From Hyaloraphidium curvatum (Eukaryota; Monoblepharomycota; Hyaloraphidiomycetes; Hyaloraphidiales; Hyaloraphidiaceae): 64,000 nt of DNA. Of this stretch, positions 54,518 through 64,000 are shown piece after piece. Each line of letters begins with the position of its first letter. Positions within the stretch are counted from its first letter, which is position 1. The notes under the pieces were generated by a model, which was given only the letters and a program-made list of their open reading frames with translations, had not been told where the DNA came from and made no database searches. The stretch covers positions 620,001 through 684,000 of the forward strand of contig JAIVFI010000007.1 of NCBI GenBank assembly GCA_025558095.1, in the 5' to 3' direction. Both the position numbers and the translations under genes were made by a program.

Positions 54518-57500
54518 ATGCTTTTCGGGGCGCATCGTGGGCTCAATGGCCGCGCACCGGGGCCAGCCTGGGTTGCGATCGCGTTGGGCGCGCTCATGGG
54601 CCTGCTTGCCGCCGACGGGGCTAGGGCAGCACGGACGCCCTCCTCGTCGGGCCTCATGGACTTGGCACTGAGCGGGCGGGGACTTGGCTTGTGGCCCTTG
54701 GTGCCCCTGGGCAGCAACGGGTCTATTGCGAGCATCCTGGAGTTGGGAAAGCGCAACGAGCCTCCGGGGGAGTGCCCTCCTTGCTTCAACTGTCTTTTGG
54801 ACAAGTTCGAGTGCCTGCAATTCGGGACGTGCTCGCCCTTCGACGGGCACTGCGTGTGTCCGCCGGGTTACGGAGGCGACGATTGCTCGGCACCATGTGG
54901 GGCTCCACCACGGATTTTGCGCCATCTGCTGACAGTGACCTCGCAGTGTGTGATGCTCTGTCATCGCCGAAACGTAGACTGCGGCTTCCTGGCGAGAAGT
55001 CCTGCAATTGCACCGAGGGGTGGGAAGGTATCAACTGCAACGGTACGATGCCGGGTGGGGCGGGCCCGGATTCATGGTTAAAGTGCCCCGGAACGCAGTC
55101 TGCAGCGTGGACGACAGTTGCGGGCCTCTCGTCCCGGGGGAGGATGGAGCCGTCTGCCACCAAGGATCTCTTGCTGTCAACTATCAGCACATGATGTGCA
55201 ACGTCACCAGTGAGGGCATCCCGGCGCAACACGTGGCCAGCGATTTGATCGCGGTCGTTGCGGAAAGATGCGCAGATCAAGAAGCTCCTGCCGCCTGACC
55301 GCTACCCGCAAGCTACCGTTGGATGCAATCGCACGGCAGCACATTGCGATTTTCAGTTCTGGATCGGCGAACAGGAAAGCTTCTATTGCGACTTCACTGA
55401 TTGTTCCTTCAGCTTAGGTGAAATGACCTTTTCGGGAACCTTGCCGCAGCTCATTCACACGTGTCGTCCCTGGCAGACGCGAGCTATACAGCCAACACTA
55501 CCATTTATCAATGCACCGGGATAAAGTGCCGGTGCATTCCAGGGCGCATGCTTTGCGGGGAGTCCGGCTCCATCGGTGGGCCGGGTTCAGCAGCGCCGCT
55601 TTACGTTATCCTCATCTGATTCACCGCAGATATCTCGGATTTTCTTACGCAGGAGGTCAAGGGCCCGGGGAAGTTCAAGTGCGTTGAGACCGCGGACCGT
55701 GTGGACAAGCGGGAGCGTTCTTGCGATTTCGAAGGTAAGCGACCTGGCCTGCCTCGGGTCGAGAATGGGTTGACTCTGATGTCATCTGCTCGCAGAACCT
55801 GCTCTAAATGACCTGATCACCTCATTCTTCGGCGATCCGTACATCACGATAGACTGCATTTCGGGCGAGTGCATGCACTACACGCAGGTTCCGGGGTTTG
55901 TGCGGCCAGCTCCCGGAATCCGGTTTGGCACGACTTTCATGGTGGTCGCTGCCTCCGCGGCGGTTCTACTCGTGGCGGGCGTCTTGGGCGCGGTCATGTT
56001 GATTGCACGCCGGCACGACGGGGCGAGAAGGGATCGCGGCAAGTACGACCAGCTCATCCGAGCGCTTCTCGGGGAAACGACCGGTGGAGAGCTTTCGATT
56101 GAGGAGCAGGACGAGATCCGCCGATCCCTGCTGATGTCGGGCCACAAACCAATGACTCTGGCGTGGAAGAACGTGTCGTACAGCGTGGACATGGTCTCTT
56201 CTCGCAGGGGCCGGGCGTGGCTGGGGCCGGCGGTGTGGGATCCGCGAAGATGGTTCGGCGGCCGCGGTCGCTCGGGGACGAACGTCAGCGACGTTGCTCC
56301 GTTTGTGGAGGCGGACGATGATCAGCCCTTGATCACGGAGCGCGTGGAGAACGGACTTCAGGAAAGACAACCCCACGCGGGGAGCCTCACCATTCTGGAG
56401 AGCGTACACGGGGTGGTGCGACCGGGCCAAGTCTGCGCCATCATGGGAGGTTCTGGAGCGGGCAAAACAACGTTCCTTGACATCCTTGCTCGGCGAAACA
56501 AGAGCGGCCTCGTTGGCGGCGAGATTACAATCAACGGCCGTCCGGTGACAGCCGAGGACTACAAGAAGTCGATTGGGTACGCGGGCCGGCCGCCTTTGCC
56601 CGGAGGCTGCGTTAACGCCGCTGCACCCTCAGCTACGTGGACCAGGAGGACACGCTCATGGGGACCCTAACCGTACGGGAAACCATCACTTACTCCGCTT
56701 TGCTGCGATTGCCGCGAGAGATGAGCCCGGAGGCCAAAAGGTTCAGGGTGCAGGAGACGATGATCGAGCTCGGCATCCAGGGCATTGCTGATCGGCGCAT
56801 AGGTCAGGAAGGTCGGCGCGGGATATCGGGAGGGGAGAAGCGTCGCGTTTCTATTGCCTGCGAGCTTGTGACGTCACCCTCCATATTGTTCCTTGATGAG
56901 CCAACCAGCGGTTCGTTGGCCTCCCTGTTGCTCCGTGAGCTTTCGCTGACTCCCAAGCAGGACTCGACTCGTTCAATGCATACAACGTAGTCGAATGTCT
57001 GGTCACGCTGGCGAGGAACTACCAACGCACCATCGTCATGACAATCCACCAGCCTCGTTCGAACATCTACGCCCTCTTCGACGTGGTGGTCCTTCTCGCG
57101 AAGGGAAAGATGATCTATTCCGGACCGGCCCAGGAGGATGTGATTCGCCATTTTGAGGCGCTGGGATTTCATTGCCCGGTCGGCTTCAACATCGCCGATT
57201 ACCTGGGTACGTGTCACGAACGGTTGCAATGCCCGAGCCTCGCCACCTGCTAACGCCCTGCAATGCAGTTGATCTCACGATGCACGTGATTGCAGCGGAT
57301 TTGGGACAGTCCCGCCTTGCGTCGAGCGACGATGGGGAGGAACGTCTGGGACAGTCGCTCGACCCCTTGGCTCGCGCACCATCCATTCAATCCCCGCGCC
57401 TGGAGTTGGAGGACCGCTTGTTTTCCCCGAGGCCGGATGTCGACGAGGAATCCCGTGCTGGTCGATCGGGGGCCTCACCGGTTCCTCCTGGTTCGGCTGT

Positions 57501-58866
57501 TTCGCCAATGGCTGCACGACGGCAGCAGCTGGCCAAGAACTGGTGCGGTGGAGCGCGTGGTATTTCTTGCACCGTCTGAATCCGCTTGTCGGTCTAGGTC
57601 GGAGATTCAGGACCATCTCCACCACCTTGCTGTGTCGTTCACGCAGTCGGAGGTGTTCAAGACGGTCGTTCGGGAGATCGAGGAGTTGACGGCAGGTCGT
57701 GGATCTGAGCGCGGCGGCCGTGTTTATGGGGATGGCAACTTCAATGGCGCGCGCTCCGGATCGCCCTCTGATGGAGACGATGCGCACGACGGCGCCGCTT
57801 TGGACTGGAATGCCCGTCCCACGTGGAGCACCCAGTTCCTGATCCTTTCCGGTCGGACTTTCAAGAACATGTACCGCAATCCCGCGCTCTTGCAAGCGCA
57901 CTACATCATCAGCTTGCTGGTCGCAGGTACGGCAAATCTCTCTCGTTCTGCTTGTAGCTGATGAACGTGCTTCAGGCCTGTGTGGGATCCTGTTCTGGCA
58001 AGTATCCAATGATCTGGCTGGCTTCCAGAACAGGCTGGGCTTTTTCTTCTTTGTGTGTGCTCTGTTCGGTTTCTCGTGCCTCAGCTCGTTGCAGGTGGGT
58101 CTGGCAAGCGGAGGCTGGCTTCTAGTGGTGACTGTCTTCCCAGGTCTTCTCCGCGGAGCGTGCGATCTTCGTTCGCGAACGGGCCAATCGCTACTACAAC
58201 CCGCTGACGTACTTCCTCGCCAAGCTCATATTCGACGTCATACCTCTGCGGGTGATCCCCCCGCTGATCCTCGGCCTGATCGTCTACCCCATGATCGGCC
58301 TCCGGGCCGAAACGTCGGCCTTCATGCTGAAGTTCCTCTTGGTTCTTGTGTTGTTCAACCTCACGGCCGCCGGTGTCTGCTTGGCGATCGGCATCGTGTT
58401 CAAGGAGCTTGGTGTCGCGAATCTGATCAGCAGCCTCGTGATGCTGTTCGCCATGCTTTTCGGCGGCCTTCTCCTCAACAAGGGTGCGCGGCTACCGTTG
58501 TAGCGTGGTCGAGCACGTCATGCTCACCGTCCTGCCACAGCCTCCGTGCCGTCGTACTTCGACTGGGCACAATCGCTCTCGTTCTTCAACTACGCGCTTG
58601 AGGCGCTCATCGTCAACGAGGTGAACGGTCTGACGCTCAGAGAGAACAAGTTTGGGCTCCAGATCGACGTGGGTAGACTGCAAGCCCCGAGTTCGATCGT
58701 GTTGACCCCTGGTTGTCCGCAGGTGCCAGGGGCCACGGTCCTCCAGACATTCGGCTTCAACGCCCTGGGATTTTGGCCCGACATCCTGAAGCTCCTGCTC
58801 TATTTCTTTGGTTTGACTGTGTTTGCGTTCCTCTGGCTTCACGTGTTCGTGAAGGAACGAAGATGA
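54518..58866 (+). CDS. ADP1: ADP1-like ABCG half-transporter with Cys-rich luminal domain
   Basis: Exons 54518-54896, 54947-55042, 55099-55209, 55268-55417, 55477-55575, 55630-55734, 55796-56576, 56633-56910, 56961-57206, 57269-57542, 57598-57926, 57976-58094, 58144-58483, 58541-58668 and 58723-58866: 1192 residues. A signal peptide ([20 protein letters not shown]) leads a Cys-rich, EGF-like region ([32 protein letters not shown]), a TM ([20 protein letters not shown]), then the [13 protein letters not shown] (Walker A), [32 protein letters not shown]. The C-terminal membrane domain carries [17 protein letters not shown] and [10 protein letters not shown]-like helices. The order head-TM-ABC-TMD is that of yeast ADP1. 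Substrate unknown; membrane probably endomembrane or vacuolar. Confidence 0.9.
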
Positions 58867-59125
58867 TCATAGATTTGGTGGGGGGCAAACATGTTTGTCG
58901 GGAAATCTCGGATGTGTCCCCGACGCAACGGCGCGAGTCAAGTCAGCACCTCCAACCCCGGACCGTCCCACGGAGCCCATTCCATTCCATCGGTCCCCGG
59001 AGCCCTCCGGGAAGTGCCGTTTGGACCTTGCCAGCTGCTCCTGGGTCCCGTGAACGCCAGCCCGGCTGTGGCCCGTGGTCAAGAGGCCTGGACTTCCGCT
59101 CCTCCGCCACCCGACGCCGTTCGAC

Positions 59126-61481
59126 ATGTCGGCCCTGCGGGCAGCTTTCGGGTCGACGGGCCGCCTGCAGAGGCTTGCCCAGGTCAGTCAGGCCCCCCGT
59201 CTTGCCCTTTCTGAGGATCGGAAGTGACCACGGGCTTGCCGCACTTCCGTGACGCCTCTTGGGACACAGGCTCGGACTTTCCATTCCACGGCCGCTCGCT
59301 GGGTAAGCAATTGGCCGCACTGCAGCCTGAACGAACTTACCTTGCTGATCGTCGGTCCTTTGGGCCTTCCTGTTCCTTGCAACTGCTCGCGTGTGACCTT
59401 GGTCCTCCTGACCGCCGTCGGCTTTCATTGCTCCGTGATTTGGCACCCTTGTGCCCTGCTTCCAATTTTCCAGCAACAAAAATACCGGATTGAGCAGGAC
59501 ACTTTCGGCGAGCTGCAGGTCCCGGCTGATCGGTACTGGGGCGCGCAGACTCAGAGGTTGACCCCATCGCAGCTGCCATGATCCGCGATCCTCATCCGTG
59601 GCCCTCCCAAACAGGTCGCTCCAGAACTTCAACATCGGAGGCAAGACGGAGAGGATGCCGGAACCGCTGATCCGGGCCTACGGAGTGTTGAAGATGGCCT
59701 GTGCCCACGTCAACATGGAGCTCGGGGTTTTGGACAGCAGGCTCGGCGGCGCGATCGTGGATGCGGCAACGGAAGTGCGTCGCGCCGTTGGCGTGATCAA
59801 ATGGCGACCGTTCTGAGCGGTGCCCGATCGTCCAGGTCATGGAGGGCAAGCTTTCGGACCACTTCCCTCTCGTGGTCTGGCAGACTGGATCAGGGACCCA
59901 GACCAACATGAACGTCAACGAAGTCGTGGCAAACCGCGCTATAGAAATGCTGGGAGGCCAGTTGGGCAGCAAGAAGCCGGTTCACCCGAACGATCACGTC
60001 AACATGGGCCAGTCTTCCAACGACAGGTACGGTGCCTCCCGTAATCGCTCACCGACACGTAACACTGATTGCCTTGATCCCGTAGTTTCCCGACGGCAAT
60101 GCACGTGTGCGCCGTCATGGAGATCCAGGACAGGCTCCTGCCCGACATGAGGGCGCTCCACGCTGCGCTCAAGCAGAAGTCTATCGAGTTCCAGGACATT
60201 GTGAAGATTGGGCGGTAGGGTCCTCCTTTGGACGCTGATTCATCAATGCTGACGCGGGCATGATTGAAGGACGCACTTGCAGGATGCCACCCCCTTGACC
60301 CTCGGCCAGGAGTTCTCTGGGTACGCCACCCAGGTCGAGTACGGCATTCAGAGGGTTGAGCAGGCGCTCCCTCGCCTGTACGCTCTGGCGCAGGGCGGCA
60401 CTGCCGTTGGCACAGTTGGTTGCCTTGCCCGGGCCTCCCTTACCGCCACTCACTGGTGATCCAGGGCCTCAACTCCATCAAGGGCTTCGACGTCAAGGTT
60501 GCCGAGGAGATTGCCAAGGTTACCGGTTATCCCTTCCGCACTGCACCAAACAAGGTTGGTTCCGTGATGGATCGGTTTCGCGGTGGGCAAATCCTCAGCC
60601 CGCGCTTTTCAGTTCGAAGCTCTTGCCGCCCACGACGCCATTGTTGAGGCTAGCGGCGCCATCAACACTTTTGCCTGCTCGATGATGAAGATTGCCAACG
60701 ACATTCGGTTGCTGGGTACGGCTCTTCACCGTCAAGACTGTCTTGGCCTGACACTATTCACCCGCAGGATCCGGTCCGCGCTGCGGTCTTGGCGAGCTGA
60801 ACCTCCCGGAAAACGAGCCCGGCTCGTCCATCATGCCCGGCAAGGTGAACCCTACCCAGTGCGAAGCCATGACTATGGTGTGCGCGCAGGTGATGGGAAA
60901 CCATACGGCTGTCACCGTTGCCGGGTCGAACGGACACTTTGAGCTCAACGTGTTCAAGCCCGTCCTCATCCGCAATCTCCTGCACTCCATCCGCTTGATG
61001 GGAGACGCCTGTGACAGGTGCGACCTTGGAGATGGTCGCGTTCGCGAGCTGCTGCTGAATCCGGATCACCCGTCCAGCTTCACGAGGAACTGTGTCCAGG
61101 GCATCACAGCCAATGAGAAGCGCATCAACCAGCTTCTCCATGACTCGCTGATGCTGGTTACGGCCCTCAACCCTTACATTGGCTATGGTCAGTGATTCTT
61201 TCTTGTCTGTGATGGCATTGCTAACACAATCCGACTTTGCATGGCGTGCTTCCACACTTCAGACAGTGGGTACCTTGATGTGCATCATCTCAATCATTTC
61301 TAACCGGTCCGGCTTTGCAGAGGCTGCCAAGACCGCGAAGAAGGCCCACAAGGAGGGCACTACCCTCAAGGAGGCTGCAATGTCTCTGGGCTATGTCACC
61401 GAGGAGCAGTTCAAGGACTGGGTGCGGCCTGAGAACATGCTTGGTCCTCGGGAACCTGGGGCACCAGCAGTCGAGCACTGA
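59126..61481 (+). CDS. FUM1: Mitochondrial fumarate hydratase, intron-rich
   Basis: Exons 59126-59182, 59270-59302, 59474-59556, 59615-59774, 59836-60026, 60086-60214, 60270-60414, 60465-60554, 60613-60715, 60768-61017, 61078-61187 and 61321-61481 encode 503 residues (human FH 510). The first two exons give the presequence [19 protein letters not shown] and [11 protein letters not shown]; the third starts [83 protein letters not shown] and [17 protein letters not shown] are the class II signatures, of eukaryotic type. TCA-cycle enzyme in the matrix. It is the second fumarase in the window, only about 28 kb from the intronless one. Confidence 0.95.
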
Positions 61482-62239
61482 TGATGCACAAAATGCGCGG
61501 CAAACCTTCTTCCAACTTTCCTCTGGCGCACTCCTCCCTTCCTCTTCCTCACTCCTGTACAATGTATAGATGCGATTTATGGCAAATGATCATGAATCCT
61601 CTTGTGTCTCTCAGTCCCAAATGATGCTCCCTTGAACCCAACGAAGGTAAGCCCGGAAAATTGTCAAGGCTTTTATATTTATAGTTGAGATACTCTGTCT
61701 GAAATCAAAGTGCCACGCGACGCTGCATGCACGTAGCAAGTGACATATGTTCCTAGGAGGACCACCAAAATGGGAGTTCTTGAGCACAGTCCTTCCTCTT
61801 TGATTTAAAAGCCAAGCAGGCATTGAATGGCATTTGTCCAAGCACTGAGGATGGGACAGACTTCCCACTGAGATGCAGAGCCGTCTGCTGCACAGAAGAC
61901 CGGAGTATTCTATCTGAGGTGCTAGCTGCTTTCTTGCTGCTTGGGGGGCTGTTACTTCTTGATTGTCTTTACTTTTGCTGAGCTTGCAATGTTGCCCGTT
62001 GCATGGAGTGAAAGGGACTCGGAAAGCGGTGGACCAAGACCATGCCACTGTGTCCGAGGTGAGGAGTTAGAGCTGCAGGACACCTAGTGCTCCCAACTAC
62101 CCGAAGTCAGATAAGACTTGACCTCACATCATCCCCTTTCTCACTTGTGAATGGAGAGTTTACTGAGTTGCCCTTGCATTGCATATAAATATGCTTTTGC
62201 AGCATTTTTTTTGGGGACCAGTTTACAGCGTCAGAAACC
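61482..62239. other. Boundary region, no gene seen, less GC-rich
   Basis: About 760 bp after the fumarase stop. Base composition drops compared with everything to the left, and open frames here lack family resemblance. A TATATAAAT-like stretch lies at about 62183-62196, some 45 bp before the next frame. This may mark the left edge of inserted retroelement DNA. Confidence 0.45.
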
Positions 62240-63172
62240 ATGAAGGTGTCAGGAACCCCGTCAGGACCCAGGTGCCAGCTGGGCCCTAGTTGGGACGGAC
62301 TGTACCCGAAGGAGGAGTACCTTGCCGGGGAAAGCACCAGGGACAAAGTGACATGCATGGCCCTTTGTGCTGTCACTCATCAGCCCAAATCTACCTCCCT
62401 GGCATGTCTATATGCGATCACTGGCCAGTACCCTCTTGCAGTTCATGACCATGAGTCGGCTCTCAAGTTCCTCATGCGCATCAAAACAGCTGACCCTGCA
62501 TTGTACCTGCTCTACAAGGAGCTCAAGATCGAGGCACTGAAGGGGTGCTGGAACTGGGCTGCCTTCCTGAGGGAACCACTTGTGTACTATGGTGGAGAGG
62601 AGAGGAGGGAGATGTGGGAGAAGGACACTTTTTCATGGGCCAAGGAGACTGTGGAGAACCTTGTGAAGGGCAAGTTCAGGGAGATCAATGCCCAGAGGCT
62701 CAAGGACAACGACAAACTGCACTTTTGGAGGATGTGTGACATGACCTTTGGCCACATCGGACCATCCCTGATCCGGGTGGAGAAGCACCGGAGGGATGTC
62801 CAAAAGTTGCTGTGCTCTACCCACGACCTGGAGGTGGAGACAGGCAGGCACCAAGGACTTGAGGTGCAGCAGAGAACGTGCAAGCATGACCCTGAGCACA
62901 TTGGAGACGAACAACACTTTCTGTTTCACTGTTCAGCAAATGCGGAGCGGCGCCAGAAGCTGCAGACTAGATTGGAAGCACTAGGCCGCGAGTGGAACAT
63001 GGAGACCTGGCTCTGGGCTCTTAGCATCAAGGAGTTCGAGCCCACGATCAAAGCGAGGCGGCAGAAGGAGAAGGCCCTCAACTCCATTGCCAGCTTCATC
63101 TCAAAGTCCATGAAGGACAGGAAAACTGGGAAAATGAAAAAGACACACGACAACGATGAACTTTGCAATTAG
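62240..63172 (+). mobile_element. Retroelement-derived ORF, C-terminal region of a non-LTR type reverse transcriptase
   Basis: One open frame of 310 residues. The end resembles the terminal Cys/His segment of LINE-type endonuclease-reverse transcriptase polyproteins: RHQGLEVQQRTCKHD, then GDEQHFLFHCSANAERRQKL. The stretch before it (AITGQYPLAVHDHESALKFLM ... GCWNWAAFLREPL) matches the conserved linker that follows the RT in such elements. No RT or endonuclease domain is present in frame, so this is a 5'-truncated copy or a separate exapted fragment. Codon use is less G/C-biased than neighbouring genes. It is intact as an ORF, which is notable for a fragment. Confidence 0.6.
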
Positions 63173-63230
63173 CAGCAAACTCATGGTGTAACAGCGGCCA
63201 AGCCAGGGGCAGGTCCGGGTCACCAATACT

Positions 63231-63243
63231 ATTCTATTCTATC
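63231..63243. repeat. Short CTATT microsatellite at a retroelement junction
   Basis: The stretch ATACTATTCTATTCTATC lies between the end of the first retroelement ORF and the first recognisable Ty3-type RT residues. It may be a junction or slippage scar. Confidence 0.5.
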
Positions 63244-64000
63244 TTCACCAAAATCGATGTAGCAGCAGCCTACTACCAAGTCAGAGTTGCCAAAGGCCAC
63301 GAGTGGAAAACTGCATTCAAAACTCGCTACGGAAGTTACGAGTACTTGGTGATGCCATTTGGGCTCAGGAACGCACCCAGTGCTTTTCAGCGCTACATGA
63401 ATACGATTTTCATCGAGTTCCTGGACGATTGGTTGGTATCTACTTGGATGACTTGCTGGTATACGACAAAGACCCAAGCAAGCACGCAGAGCACGTGAAG
63501 CAGGTGCTGCAGGTGTTGAAGGACAACAACTTGCAGGCCAGGCCACACAAATGCGTCTGGGACGCAACGGAAGTCATCTACGCAGGTTTCCTGATCACGG
63601 AGAAAGGGTACCAGCCACACCCGAAAGATGTCAAGGCCATCCTGGATTGGGCGGAACCCAGGAATGTAAAGGAACTGAGGACGTTTCTTGGCTTTGCCAG
63701 CTACCTGCGAAGATACGTGGAAGGGTTTGCAAGGAAAGCAATGCCCCTCTACAAGTTGTTGAAGAAAGAGCAAGCATGGGAGTGGACAAAGGAATGCAGG
63801 AAGGCGTTTGAGGACTTGAAACGCGCATTCACAACACCGCCACCAGTGTTGCTCCACCCTGACTTTGACAAGCAGTTCGTGATGGAGACGGACAGTTCTG
63901 CTTTTGCGATCAGTGCAATTCTGTTGCAGCAAGGGGAGGATGAACAGCTGCACCCGGTGTGCTACTTCTCAAGGGCAATGTCGAAGACCGAAGGGGACGA
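63243..64000 (+). pseudogene. Ty3/gypsy-type reverse transcriptase/RNase H fragment, frameshifted, cut by window end
   Basis: Starting near 63243 the frame reads [39 protein letters not shown] and [12 protein letters not shown], the palm motifs of Ty3/gypsy RT. Near 63430-63440, just before the catalytic YLDD, the frame breaks; the rest ([61 protein letters not shown] with the first RNase H Asp) continues in another frame to the window edge. No protease, gag or LTR is seen to the left, so the copy is 5'-truncated. Likely dead. Confidence 0.85.

Noticed and set aside
61611-62048. 145-codon minus-strand frame near the retroelement boundary
   Set aside because: No recognisable motif, composition unlike genes, no splice structure; treated as chance.

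Overview
This is a GC-rich eukaryotic nuclear segment, most likely from an early-diverging (zoosporic/chytrid-like) fungus. The fungal assignment rests on gene content: a CCR4 deadenylase with leucine-rich repeats fused to the nuclease, a CRZ1-like calcineurin-type zinc-finger factor, ELP5, an ADP1-like ABCG transporter with a Cys-rich luminal head, YPI1 and a fungal-type NAD kinase. BCL7-like, PIMT, BuGZ and kinesin-13-like genes point to a lineage outside the yeasts. Almost every gene carries short introns (about 50-120 nt) with GT donors, AG acceptors and a CTGAC-type branch site close to the acceptor. Exon joins below were worked out by hand from splice signals, reading phase and family alignment; nearly all multi-exon models close in frame.

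Layout, left to right. 1-7.4 kb: a cut-off hypothetical gene, a carbonyl reductase, GAR transformylase and a 10-exon amino-acid-permease-like gene with a giant cytoplasmic insert. 7.8-19 kb: a triple zinc-knuckle protein, CFD1, a pyruvate dehydrogenase phosphatase, COQ5, PEX19, ELP5, YPI1 and BuGZ/ZNF207, with an 89-bp tandem duplication between ELP5 and YPI1. 19-30 kb: a CRZ1-like factor, NDUFB7, CCR4, NAD kinase, RPL38, ATP synthase gamma and OPA3. 30-34 kb: an intronless presequence-free class II fumarase head-to-head with a malic enzyme. 34-45 kb: a LYAR-type nucleolar protein, a PlsC-like acyltransferase, a PhyH-type dioxygenase, a kinesin with a C-terminal SAM-like region, mitochondrial release factor 1, PIMT, a BCL7-like protein and gamma-glutamyltransferase. 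45-61.5 kb: a mitoribosomal protein (mL40-like), an AUH-like hydratase, CMC1, a coiled-coil/KEN-box protein, an 18-exon XRN1, the ADP1-like transporter and a second, intron-rich mitochondrial fumarase. 61.5-64 kb: less GC-rich sequence with two retroelement remnants, one ending like the C-terminus of a non-LTR reverse transcriptase, the other a broken Ty3/gypsy reverse transcriptase that runs off the window.

How the genes fit together. Strand alternates almost gene by gene, giving thirteen head-to-head pairs whose start codons are roughly 80-360 bp apart, so shared bidirectional promoters look like the norm. Many products are mitochondrial (PDH phosphatase, COQ5, NDUFB7, ATP3, OPA3, fumarase, mtRF1, mL40, AUH-like, CMC1). 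The divergent fumarase/malic enzyme pair encodes two consecutive steps, fumarate to malate to pyruvate. I saw no CRISPR array, rRNA or convincing tRNA.
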